Below, one piece after another: positions 16,659 to 24,762 of a stretch of DNA of 64,000 bases. Both the position numbers and the translations under genes were made by a program. The first letter of the stretch is position 1. Each line of letters starts with the position of its first letter. A model generated the notes under the pieces. The model had not been told where the DNA came from. It saw nothing but the letters and a program-made list of their open reading frames with translations, and did no database searches. This DNA comes from CAZBUK01 sp964495085 (GTDB taxonomy: Bacteria > Bacteroidota > Ignavibacteria > T3Sed10-11), in assembly GCA_964495085.1 (NCBI GenBank), contig CAZBUK010000001.1, positions 61,549-125,548 on the forward strand, written 5' to 3'.

Positions 16659-18187
16659 ACTTATTCTATGATCTCTTTATAGAGCCGCTTCAGTACCAGT
16701 TTATGCAGCGCGCGCTGATGGCCTCGGTTCTCGTGGGTGTCATCAATGGAACACTCGGATGTTTTCTCATCCTGCGGCGCATGGCATTTATCGGCGATGC
16801 GCTTTCTCACGCCGTCCTCCCGGGGGTCGTAATCGCTTTTATGATCGCCGGCAAAGGACACCTGTCGCTCTTTATCGGAGCGGTGATCGCGGGCATCGTC
16901 ACAGCGCTCCTGATCGGCTTCGTGAACAGAAACAGTAAAATCAAAGAGGATACCGCCATCGGCGTGGTCTTCATCGGTATATTCGCCCTCGGCATTCTGC
17001 TCATCAGCAGGCTGCAGGCGGTGCACCTCGATCTGCAGCACTTCCTCTTCGGCGACCCGCTCGGAGTCTCGGGAGGCGACTTATATCTCGCATCAGTTAT
17101 CGGACTGGTCGTCATCGGATCGATCGTGCTCTTCTATAAGCAGCTGCTGCTCACTTCATTTGACATGACGATGGCGAAGGCGATCGGTATGCGCACCGGC
17201 CTGATACATTACTTCCTCATGGGAATTCTCTCGATGACCATCGTTGCATCATTGCAGGCGGTGGGAATCATTCTCGTCGTCGCAATGCTCATCACTCCCG
17301 GCTCGACCGCATACCTGCTGACGGATCGTCTCCCCAAAATGATACTTCTCGCCGGCCTGTTTGGTGCGCTGGCAGCGATCCTCGGTTTGTATATTTCGTA
17401 CTGGATGAATTATTCGTCGGGTTCGGCGATGGTACTCGTCGCATCTGCAATCTTTCTGATTACGCTTGTCTTTTCTCCACGCCAGGGAATTCTCACGCGG
17501 GCGCTGCGCAGGCGGAGGTTACAGGAACGCCACCTGCTCGACGATATCGTCAAAGCCTGTTATCAGATGAAGGACGGGAAGAAGCCCGAAACGGCGAACC
17601 ACCTCGCGTCATATCTCGGCATATCCGAAAAGAGGATCGCCGGGCTGCTGCGTATCCTGATACAGCGCGGACTTGTCGTTCCTGCCGCTGGCAATCAATA
17701 TGAATTGACCGATTCAGGCGTCAGCGTGGCTATGAAACTTATCAGATCGCACCGGCTCTGGGAGACCTATCTTACGCAGAAAGCGGATTTTGCCTGGGAG
17801 CATGTCGATGAGGAAGCGGAACGAATGGAGCATGACCTGCCGGAGGACCTGGTCGACGAGATCGACGAGCGACTGGGATTTCCTGAAACCGATCCGCATG
17901 GAGCGCCGATTCCGAAGAAGGATGGAACGATGCCCGAGCCGGACGATGTCCCGCTTATCAGCTTGAAAATCGGTGAACATGGAGTGATTACGCGCGTCAG
18001 CGATCAGTACCCCGATGTCCTCGCAGCGTTATGGCAGGAAGGACTTGTGCCGAACAGCGAATTCACCGTTCTTGCGCGGGAGAACGGTACGATGCATGTC
18101 GGAGTCGGCTCGAGAGAAATACGTCTTGATGCGGAGATCACATCGCGAATCATGATTCGGAAGAAAGTGAAAGGTTCGTCAGCGTGA
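16655..18187 (+). CDS. Metal ABC transporter permease fused to a DtxR regulator domain
   Basis: Residues 1-275 form an ABC-3 family permease with about 8 hydrophobic helices (TLGCFLILRRMAFIGDALSHAVLPG is partly visible as the family start). After a basic linker (LRRRRLQERH), residues about 290-510 are a complete DtxR-type module: winged helix (KKPETANHLASYLGISEKRI), metal/dimerisation domain (HRLWETYL, HVDEEAERMEH, GFPETDPHGAPIP) and SH3-like tail. The ligands H, E, E and H are kept. The cytoplasmic domain may gate transport by intracellular metal or bind DNA at the membrane; the former is my preference. Similar permease-repressor fusions are annotated in some Bacteroidota. Confidence 0.93.
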   Translation: MNLFYDLFIEPLQYQFMQRALMASVLVGVINGTLGCFLILRRMAFIGDALSHAVLPGVVIAFMIAGKGHLSLFIGAVIAGIVTALLIGFVNRNSKIKEDTAIGVVFIGIFALGILLISRLQAVHLDLQHFLFGDPLGVSGGDLYLASVIGLVVIGSIVLFYKQLLLTSFDMTMAKAIGMRTGLIHYFLMGILSMTIVASLQAVGIILVVAMLITPGSTAYLLTDRLPKMILLAGLFGALAAILGLYISYWMNYSSGSAMVLVASAIFLITLVFSPRQGILTRALRRRRLQERHLLDDIVKACYQMKDGKKPETANHLASYLGISEKRIAGLLRILIQRGLVVPAAGNQYELTDSGVSVAMKLIRSHRLWETYLTQKADFAWEHVDEEAERMEHDLPEDLVDEIDERLGFPETDPHGAPIPKKDGTMPEPDDVPLISLKIGEHGVITRVSDQYPDVLAALWQEGLVPNSEFTVLARENGTMHVGVGSREIRLDAEITSRIMIRKKVKGSSA

Positions 18188-18193
18188 GCCGCC
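18177..18193 (+). repeat. 17-bp direct repeat, right copy
   Basis: Second copy of CGTCAGCGTGAGCCGCC. It spans the overlapping 3' ends of the permease-DtxR gene (+) and the amidase gene (-), whose last codons read GGSR-stop on the minus strand. Confidence 0.5.
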
Positions 18194-19768
18194 CATTCCC
18201 GTAACCGTCGGCTCGAACATAGATTCGTACTCCCTGCTGTAGCGTTCGATCGCGCCGTAAATCGCATCTGCGACCTGAAGCTGTCCCTGCGCACTCGCCA
18301 GATACTTCTCCTCGTCGGCGTTCGAGAGATATCCGACCTCGAACAGGACGCCGGGCATCGAAGCCCCGACGAGCACGTAGAATCCTGCCTGCCGCACACC
18401 CCTGTTCTCGACGAGCGTACTCTTTTCCATGGTCGTCCGAAGAATATCTGCGAATAGTTCACTGTACCTGATATAGGAGCTGTGAGCCATCGTTACGAGT
18501 ATGAAATTTTCATCCGAGAGATGCGCATACCTCTCTTCGTGATCGTCTTCGAAACGAATCACGGAGTTCTCCCGTTCCGCAATGCGGATCGCTTCCTCGG
18601 TCCGGCCCGGCCGGAGAAGATATATCTCGAATCCCCGCTGGGGAGCAGGTTTCCGGCGTGTCGAATTTGCATGTATGCTGATAAACAATTTTCCCCCCGC
18701 CTCATTCGCGATCTGGCCTCTCCTGTCCAATTCGACGAATTCGTCTGTATCCCTGGTAAATATCACCTTCGATTCGGGCATCCGTTTGTTAATCAGCTCT
18801 CCCAATTTGCGGGAAATCCCGAGCGTCACGTCCTTCTCTTTCGTACCCCGGACACCGATCGTTCCCGGATCCTTGCCGCCATGTCCCGGATCGATCACAA
18901 TGACGTCGAGTTTCCATCTATCGCGCTCGCGGTTGATCATATCCGCCGGTCCGTTGCCCGGGGTATGTTGAGCGATTTTTCCCGGATCGGGTTTTTTATG
19001 AAGCGCGATGATCAGATCGTCACTCTGCGGATCATGGAACACATCGGTCGAGTTGATCTCGCGGTTCAACTGAATCGACAGCTGGAAGGACGTCGGTGAC
19101 TGGACGGGGACCACCTTACGGATTGGCGCTCTCGGCTGAAAACGGGTAAATACCGACTGATCAATCCGCGCACCTACAATGGTCAGGTAAAACCAGCCGT
19201 CCTCGCGGTAGAAGCCGGAAAAATCCTTAAACGGCCGGGTTGCACGTAATCTGATCATATACCCGTTTGCGCGTTCCTCGAATTCCATCGCGGTAATATC
19301 GGAGGCCGGGTCCGACGGCAGCGCGCCAACCGCGAGCGTTCGTTCCGTTTCTTTGAATTCGACATTCGACGGAAGAACGATATCCAGAAACTGAGCGAAG
19401 TAAGACATCGGCACGAAGAGATCCTCGCCCGCGGCAATCACGCTTACCGGCAGCTGATATATCGATTGGGCGCTGGTATGAATGTCGGTGACGACGACGA
19501 AGGGATTATCGGGCGTAGCCTTCAGACGGAACCGATCGGTTTTCAATTCGATCTTGCCGGTCTCGCCGCTGCGGTATAATCCGATATGAAGCGCATCGGC
19601 CATATCCCGCATCGAACCGAATTGAACCGACCTTTCCATGAAAGTCGCAATCAGCGCGGGATTTCCGTCTCTCCCTTCTATTTCCACCCTGGACGTTTGC
19701 GTCTGCGCCAGCATCCAGTCTGTACATAGGACACAGATTATTACGGCTATAATGAAACGGAACATCAT
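18179..19768 (-). CDS. N-acetylmuramoyl-L-alanine amidase (Amidase_3)
   Basis: Exported zinc peptidoglycan hydrolase that removes stem peptides from muramic acid. N-terminal signal peptide (MMFRFIIAVIICVLC...LAQ), a periplasmic N-domain with beta-rich AMIN-like segments (about 25-270), then the Amidase_3 domain: VIDPGHGGKDPG (zinc His), FISIHANS (zinc His) and FEVGYLSN with the catalytic Glu. I chose the ATG at 19768, preceded by AGGAG, over an upstream in-frame TTG. Its last 9 bases overlap the permease gene on the other strand. Confidence 0.92.
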   Translation of the reverse strand: MMFRFIIAVIICVLCTDWMLAQTQTSRVEIEGRDGNPALIATFMERSVQFGSMRDMADALHIGLYRSGETGKIELKTDRFRLKATPDNPFVVVTDIHTSAQSIYQLPVSVIAAGEDLFVPMSYFAQFLDIVLPSNVEFKETERTLAVGALPSDPASDITAMEFEERANGYMIRLRATRPFKDFSGFYREDGWFYLTIVGARIDQSVFTRFQPRAPIRKVVPVQSPTSFQLSIQLNREINSTDVFHDPQSDDLIIALHKKPDPGKIAQHTPGNGPADMINRERDRWKLDVIVIDPGHGGKDPGTIGVRGTKEKDVTLGISRKLGELINKRMPESKVIFTRDTDEFVELDRRGQIANEAGGKLFISIHANSTRRKPAPQRGFEIYLLRPGRTEEAIRIAERENSVIRFEDDHEERYAHLSDENFILVTMAHSSYIRYSELFADILRTTMEKSTLVENRGVRQAGFYVLVGASMPGVLFEVGYLSNADEEKYLASAQGQLQVADAIYGAIERYSREYESMFEPTVTGMGGSR

Positions 19769-19886
19769 AAACACCAACTCCTGCTTATCATCGTCGATCG
19801 GTTTGTCCTTAATCTTAATCGTTGTATTCGAAAACGACCTGCGGAAAGTACATCAACCTTGAGATCGAATGCCACACGTTCGGGAT

Positions 19887-20080
19887 CTACCGTCTGCAGG
19901 TACGCTGTTCCTCGATCAGAATTTGCCAGCCTTCATCGTTAATAAGGGTATAGTTTCTCTCTCCCTCGTCGATGCTCACCCCCCATCGCTGACAGAGCAG
20001 ATCCGCTATATGCACAACGGCGCTCAGTGGTGCCATAGTTTCTCAAGGATCTCGGGATTTCCCTGTGTATTATGAAAGAG
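19887..20080 (-). pseudogene. Decayed HDOD-domain gene fragment
   Basis: On the minus strand downstream of the saccharopine-dehydrogenase-like gene, one frame reads FHNTQGNPEILEKLWHH and stops. A second frame, shifted near 20027, continues LSAVVHIADLLCQRWGV and then a short tail to a stop at 19887. HH followed by 'AVVHIADLLC' is typical of the C-terminal end of HDOD signalling domains. The upstream two thirds are absent, and a loop between the halves seems deleted. It fills most of the 376-base gap between 19769 and 20144; I see nothing else in that gap. Confidence 0.5.
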
Positions 20081-20144
20081 TCATTTCGAAATCACCTGCG
20101 AAATATCGGCATAATATAAATGTAAGGCTGTTTCGTGCGCTCAA

Positions 20145-21296
20145 TCATGCAACCGGTACTTCGGTCACGTTCACTACGATGTCTCTCTTCTGCAATTCCG
20201 CGATCATCGTTTCCGCGTTCAGGAAATCGTGGGGCAGGAATGATCCTCGTTGTTTCATCCCGCCATCGGCTATTGCCAGAGCCGTAATCGAGACCGGGAA
20301 GGCGGTCGTCCGCATCATCGCGCTCATATTTCGGGCCTTATCGTAATGATCGGTCAGTTCATATCGTATCCGTATCTTATCTCCCTCCCTTTTACCGAGG
20401 ATATCGACCCTGCACAATACCATATCCGCGTCTTCACCCGATAATTTCCGGCGGAGCAGCTCGGCAAATAATTCGCGGGATGTATGGATACCTCCGCCGA
20501 CCATAACCGGATCGTTGCCTGCAAAACCGAGATCGAGGAGCATTTTAAACCGTTCGCAATGGCCTGCATGACGGATGGTCTTGTATGAGAGCTCATCGAG
20601 TTTCCCTTCGAGTTTTTCCGGCAGCAGCGATAAGCCTCCCGATGTATAAAATGCTTCCAGGCGGCCTTCGACTTCGTCGAATCTTATCTCCTCGAGAGCG
20701 GTCATCGGATCGACAATTCTCCTGACCCCGTCGGTGATTATCTCCACCGGCTCTGTGTACTCGTTCAGAAGTCCTTCCGCTGAAAATACAAGCTGATACA
20801 GGAGGGGCGGCTTCGGCTGCGCCGGTATTCCGCCTACGCGAGCATGCATCTCGAATACCGTATCGAGCTTCCGGTATCCGTCCATCGCGAAGATGTTTGA
20901 GAGTCCCGGCGCAAGGCCGCAATCCGGTATAACGACAACTTTAGCGTCGTGTGCGTGTCTGTATAATTCCATCTCTTTTCTGACGATCCTCGAATTACCC
21001 CCGAGGTCGATGAAGTGAGAGCGGGAGCGCACGGCTAGCGCAGCTAAACGCTCGTTGAGATGATACGGCAACGCACTGATGACGAGATCATACCCCCGGA
21101 AGATATCTTCGACATCGCTCTCGTGGGTACAATCGAGAAGATGCGTGCTGCAATTCCTCTCTAAAAGACGGACGGCGGAATTCAATTGTTCCACATACGC
21201 ATCCGCAAGGCCAATTTCGATACCTTTGCCGAATCTCAAGAGGTCAAATGCGATAGCTCTCCCCATCAGACCGGCGCCTGCGATAAGCATTTTCAT
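20145..21296 (-). CDS. Saccharopine dehydrogenase family oxidoreductase
   Basis: A 383-residue NAD(P)-binding enzyme. N-terminal Rossmann motif MLIAGAGLMGRA (G-X-G-X-X-G), a DVED-like acidic segment and DLVISALPYHLNERLAALAV, then PDCGLAPGLSNIFA, characteristic of lysine-6-dehydrogenase/saccharopine-reductase-like proteins. The C-terminal domain has IRHAGHCERFKMLLDLG. Exact reaction (lysine, carboxynorspermidine or other) is not determined by sequence alone. A 15-bp palindrome lies 25 bases upstream. It is on the same strand as the repair genes, 101 bases behind ogg. Confidence 0.85.
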   Translation of the reverse strand: MKMLIAGAGLMGRAIAFDLLRFGKGIEIGLADAYVEQLNSAVRLLERNCSTHLLDCTHESDVEDIFRGYDLVISALPYHLNERLAALAVRSRSHFIDLGGNSRIVRKEMELYRHAHDAKVVVIPDCGLAPGLSNIFAMDGYRKLDTVFEMHARVGGIPAQPKPPLLYQLVFSAEGLLNEYTEPVEIITDGVRRIVDPMTALEEIRFDEVEGRLEAFYTSGGLSLLPEKLEGKLDELSYKTIRHAGHCERFKMLLDLGFAGNDPVMVGGGIHTSRELFAELLRRKLSGEDADMVLCRVDILGKREGDKIRIRYELTDHYDKARNMSAMMRTTAFPVSITALAIADGGMKQRGSFLPHDFLNAETMIAELQKRDIVVNVTEVPVA

Positions 21297-21320
21297 CCGG
21301 GTATGCCGTCGTCCTCAAGT

Positions 21321-21335
21321 TTTAGTTTAACTAAA
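21321..21335. promoter_or_regulatory. Palindromic operator-like site
   Basis: TTTAGTTTAACTAAA: 7-bp arms around a single central base, placed 25 bases upstream of the saccharopine-dehydrogenase-like start. The half-sites resemble the DtxR-type box at 10827 with G/C replaced by T/A. It could be a weaker site of the same regulators or an unrelated operator. Confidence 0.4.
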
Positions 21336-21397
21336 CGCCGAAACATAATGAATAATAAGGAAATCGAAAAGTAAATGCAATTGAACGCCGTACTTTT

Positions 21398-22024
21398 TCA
21401 TTTGAGGACCGTTCCGGTTTCCATACTCCAGAAGAGAAGGTCGAGCTCGTCGGGAAGTATGCTGAGCGATTCGGCAAAGGAAACGAAAAGATTTTCTACC
21501 TTAAGGTATGCCGCTGGAGAGAGTGAATTCGGCACCGATTCTATGATGCCGAGCCGATTGAGGTTCCTGAGAATATGCCGGTCGAGGATCGCCAGTCCTT
21601 CGTTCTTTCCGATGTTTCGGAGGAGATGCGATGCTTCCTTGTAGCCGTAGCCTTTTACGATACGGATCAACTCGGCTCTGCGTTCGACGGCAGTAAAGCC
21701 GGACGATGTGAGCACTGTAAATGCTTCCCGGTAGGATGTTTTTAATTCTTTGAGCCGTTTGGCCTTGGTGCGGTGGAAGCGTATGTACATACCGCCGCTG
21801 CGGAGAACCGGCTCTGCATCGATATCGGTATTTTGATAGTCCAGATTTTTGAGCATACGTATCGACTGATCAGCGGCGCGGGCGCTTGTCTGAGGGGTGA
21901 GCAGGCAAAAAGCCATTTCGTAGAAATATTCGCTCTCGGGAACGGCTTTGAATTCGACCAGTCTATGTGTTATTTCATGCTTACGCTCCGCAAACACATT
22001 TAGCAATCGTTTACGTGGATCCAT
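21398..22024 (-). CDS. ogg: 8-oxoguanine DNA glycosylase/AP lyase, Ogg2 type
   Basis: Bifunctional repair enzyme removing 8-oxoguanine, of the archaeal-type Ogg2 family of the HhH-GPD superfamily. Visible marks: FCLLTPQTSARAAD, the helix-hairpin-helix GYKEASHLLRNIG with Schiff-base lysine K129, ILDRHILR with catalytic D148, and the Ogg2 C-terminus ELDLLFWSMETG. The 208-residue length is typical. It follows a MutT-type gene by 5 bases, so prevention and excision of oxidised guanine are encoded together. Confidence 0.9.
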   Translation of the reverse strand: MDPRKRLLNVFAERKHEITHRLVEFKAVPESEYFYEMAFCLLTPQTSARAADQSIRMLKNLDYQNTDIDAEPVLRSGGMYIRFHRTKAKRLKELKTSYREAFTVLTSSGFTAVERRAELIRIVKGYGYKEASHLLRNIGKNEGLAILDRHILRNLNRLGIIESVPNSLSPAAYLKVENLFVSFAESLSILPDELDLLFWSMETGTVLK

Positions 22025-22029
22025 GCCGG

Positions 22030-22455
22030 TCAGGGTTCAGGACTTTCAGGAGGATTCAAACGGAGTTTTTCAATAACGGACAGATTGCCCTTCAGGAATT
22101 GCACTTGGGAGAGTTCCGAAAGCTTCAACCACAGTATCCGTTCAAATGTGCGGTTTCTCGGTTCACCCGTGAATGCAGTAACAAGGTAATAATGCACTTC
22201 GAATTTTCCGCTGTCTTCGTAGACGGTCGTATGGCGATCGTATTCGACCGGCTCGGTGATGGATATCCCGAGCTCCTCTCTCAGTTCGCGAATCAGACAT
22301 TCGACCGGCGATTCGCCGTCGTTCAGCTTGCCGCCCGGAAATTCCCACTGGAGTGGATACCGCGCATCCTTCCTTCGCTGACAGCATAATATCTTTCGTT
22401 CACGGAGAATGATTCCGACGGCTACGCGTATGATTCGTTGGGATTCCTGCTTCAT
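22030..22455 (-). CDS. mutT: NUDIX hydrolase, MutT-like (8-oxo-dGTP diphosphatase)
   Basis: A 141-residue nucleotide-pool sanitiser. The Nudix box is complete at 41-63 (GGKLNDGESPVECL, then RELREELGI). The preceding LCCQRRKDARYPLQWEFPGG is characteristic of MutT rather than generic Nudix proteins. It overlaps the upstream gene by ATGA and precedes ogg by 5 bases, which supports 8-oxo-dGTP as substrate. Confidence 0.88.
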   Translation of the reverse strand: MKQESQRIIRVAVGIILRERKILCCQRRKDARYPLQWEFPGGKLNDGESPVECLIRELREELGISITEPVEYDRHTTVYEDSGKFEVHYYLVTAFTGEPRNRTFERILWLKLSELSQVQFLKGNLSVIEKLRLNPPESPEP

Positions 22456-23528
22456 CTTTCAAACGCAAGTCCTTCGAAGTGCTGGAAGACGCGCAGGGCG
22501 TTGTACGTCAGCCACTTGCTCGGTTTTCCCTTTTCTTCCACCGGTGCGATCATGCGATCATTGAGCGAGGACTCCATAATCAGGAACTGCTTCCCTTCCG
22601 CATCCGTCTTTATTTTCTCTGTGACCTGATCGAGTGCGCTTTTGAATTCCTTATGCTTTTTTACTCCGACCTCTGCGAGGGCATGCAATACCTCGAGCAC
22701 ATCCGTGGTATAGCTGTTCGGATAACCGAATCTGAACCATCCGGTTTTTTCCAGCCGTTTCCCCAATCCCGGCGACTTCAGGAAGGAAGCCTTTAGGCGG
22801 AGTATGTCCTCCCGCACGGATCGCCTTCTGTTCACCGGCACGGATTCGCCGAGCTCCTCTACCTGCATCTTATACGTTTCGTTATTCGCCGGGACATATT
22901 GATAAATCCGTGTATCCCGTAATTCTTTGATCAGGATATTCATCGCCTTTTTCATAACGGCCGTACGTTTTTGCCCGGGCACCGAACTCAAAGCAAAAAT
23001 TATCTTCGGCAACGTCATATGACAGGTCGGGAGCAGTGAATAATCCATAACAAAACAATCGGCGCCGTTATTGTCAACGACTCTCCTGCATTGATATTCG
23101 AGCCCCTTGAGAACGCGTCTATCGTTCGAGTATCCGAAACGTAACATGGCACGGTATAAGTTCGCAGAGAGGCAGTGCACGCTGAAGAATCCGTCTACAT
23201 CTGCACGATCAAGGATAAAATTAATGCCCCGCCTGATTTCGGGATGATCGGGATTCGCATATAAATCTGCAAGAAATGAGAGCTGCCAAAAACCGCCTTC
23301 ATATTTCCTGTAGAGAAATTCACCGGGTTTCCAGATAAACGGGGATTTGGAAAGGATCTTTTTTATTGGAGGGTAATCATTTATTTCCGATTTCGCTCTT
23401 GCAACGATTTTTGATCGCTCTGTTTTGCCGAGTATTCTGGTGAGGGTAAGAAAAACCACAGGATGAACGACATGGCTTCCCGATGTCTCCAGTAGCCAGT
23501 CGATTGTCGATTTGGATACTTTAAACAT
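22452..23528 (-). CDS. Unknown protein, prenyltransferase/squalene-cyclase-like alpha-alpha toroid
   Basis: A 358-residue soluble protein. Repeated helical units (YEGGFWQLSFLADLYA, GINFILDRADVDGFFSV, GLEYQCRRVVDNNGADCF, TDVLEVLHALAEVG) suggest an alpha/alpha-toroid fold like squalene-cyclase or prenyltransferase repeats. I see no DXDD or zinc-ligand signature proving catalysis. It is the first gene of a tight operon with mutT (ATGA overlap) and ogg, which hints at oxidative-stress or DNA-repair context, but function is unknown. GAGGA lies 10 bases before the ATG. Confidence 0.75.
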   Translation of the reverse strand: MFKVSKSTIDWLLETSGSHVVHPVVFLTLTRILGKTERSKIVARAKSEINDYPPIKKILSKSPFIWKPGEFLYRKYEGGFWQLSFLADLYANPDHPEIRRGINFILDRADVDGFFSVHCLSANLYRAMLRFGYSNDRRVLKGLEYQCRRVVDNNGADCFVMDYSLLPTCHMTLPKIIFALSSVPGQKRTAVMKKAMNILIKELRDTRIYQYVPANNETYKMQVEELGESVPVNRRRSVREDILRLKASFLKSPGLGKRLEKTGWFRFGYPNSYTTDVLEVLHALAEVGVKKHKEFKSALDQVTEKIKTDAEGKQFLIMESSLNDRMIAPVEEKGKPSKWLTYNALRVFQHFEGLAFER

Positions 23529-23855
23529 GCATTACTCATCCTCTGAGGTATATGACATTTTTACATACAAACAATCAACAATATGACAATAGTTTCTATA
23601 TGTAAAGATTCTATCCTAAATATTTATATATTAAGGGTTTGTATGAAACGATCTCATAATGTGAGAGAAGTTATCCACCGTTTATACACAGCGGGAAAAG
23701 AGGAATGTGGAATGCTATAAGATTAAGAATTCCATACACTTACATCGAAAAGTAGATGTTGAGGGCAAACGCTCGAAGAGTCCCGTACAAATCGCACGAA
23801 AATAATTTTTGAAAATAGCAACTTTTTATCTGAAAATCAAGCTATTTATAGATTC
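23529..23855. other. AT-rich intergenic region with paired DnaA-box-like 9-mers
   Basis: This 327-base gap lies between the HAD gene's 3' end and the toroid gene's start. It holds TTATCCACC (23671-23679) and TTATACACA (23682-23690), three bases apart and in the same orientation; the second equals a known oriC box. An AT-rich segment (23580-23640) lies beside them and a minus-strand promoter for the toroid gene is plausible (TTGATT-N17-TCATAT). No gene seen. Confidence 0.45.
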
Positions 23856-24647
23856 TTATGTTTTTATGTAATCGCAGATTTCAGAAAAAGAAAGGAGTAT
23901 CATATCCGGCTTAATATTCGATGTATCGAGCATATCATCCCTATATTTACCCGTTTTAACTAAAATGGTCCGTAAACCTACATTTTGAGCGCCACCGATA
24001 TCAGCCTCTATATCGTCGCCGATCATACAGATATGATCAACCGGAATACCGAGCAGAGCGACGGCGGTTTTAAAAAAATGAGCCGACGGTTTCCCTATGA
24101 TCTCCGCCTGTTTACCCGATGAGAATTCTAATGCTGCGACGAATGAACCCGCATCCAACACCAGTCCTTCCTCGGTTTTCCAGAAACGGTTCTTTTGCAT
24201 TGCAATCAACTGTGCACCCTTCATCAGTAAGCGGAATCCCGCATTAAGATTTTCCAGATTGATTTCCTTGCCGGGGTCGCCCATAACAACATAATCTGCG
24301 GAGCTATCCGAAAAGGTAAATTCCCTGAAGTCCTCTCTGATCGACGGATCTCCGATCAGATAAATCGCCGACGGATTTTTCATCTTCAGATAGGAAGCCG
24401 TCGCTACCGGAGTACTGAAAATCGTCTCCTCGTCGCCCGGGAATCCCATCTCACCTATGACCTGTCTGAGCGTTGAACGGCTCATTCGAGTTGTATTGGT
24501 AAGATATCTGTACGGAACGCCGGAGTCAGCTATCCGTCGCATACAGGCGACTGCTCCCTCGACAGGAGCCTTGCCCACATATAAGACTCCGTCCAGATCT
24601 ATCAGCAATCCGGTTACGGTATTCCCGTTTATAATCAACTCTGCCAT
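23856..24647 (-). CDS. HAD-superfamily hydrolase, subfamily IIA (NagD/HDHD2-like phosphatase)
   Basis: A 263-residue cytosolic phosphatase. Motif I is LLIDLDGVLY with nucleophile D17 and D19; motif II is YLTNTTR; motif III lysine is in EIIGKPSAHFF; motif IV is MIGDDIEADIGGAQNVG. The C2-type cap between motifs II and III places it with NagD, phosphoglycolate and pyridoxal-phosphate phosphatases. Substrate unknown. Transcribed away from the larA promoter. Confidence 0.88.
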   Translation of the reverse strand: MAELIINGNTVTGLLIDLDGVLYVGKAPVEGAVACMRRIADSGVPYRYLTNTTRMSRSTLRQVIGEMGFPGDEETIFSTPVATASYLKMKNPSAIYLIGDPSIREDFREFTFSDSSADYVVMGDPGKEINLENLNAGFRLLMKGAQLIAMQKNRFWKTEEGLVLDAGSFVAALEFSSGKQAEIIGKPSAHFFKTAVALLGIPVDHICMIGDDIEADIGGAQNVGLRTILVKTGKYRDDMLDTSNIKPDMILLSFSEICDYIKT

Positions 24648-24708
24648 ATATGAGTCTCTCCGAATTGTTTCTTATATACGGTATCCGGTTCTATAAAAAC
24701 AAGATTTC

Positions 24709-24737
24709 TTGACAAAATCAAACACTTTAAGTATACT
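24709..24737 (+). promoter_or_regulatory. Near-consensus sigma-70 promoter of the larA operon
   Basis: TTGACA (24709-24714), 17 bases, TATACT (24732-24737). Transcription would begin near 24744, about 19 bases before the ATG at 24763, which rules out the in-frame start within the promoter. Confidence 0.8.
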
Positions 24738-24762
24738 AAATCAACGATTTATCCCCATATAT

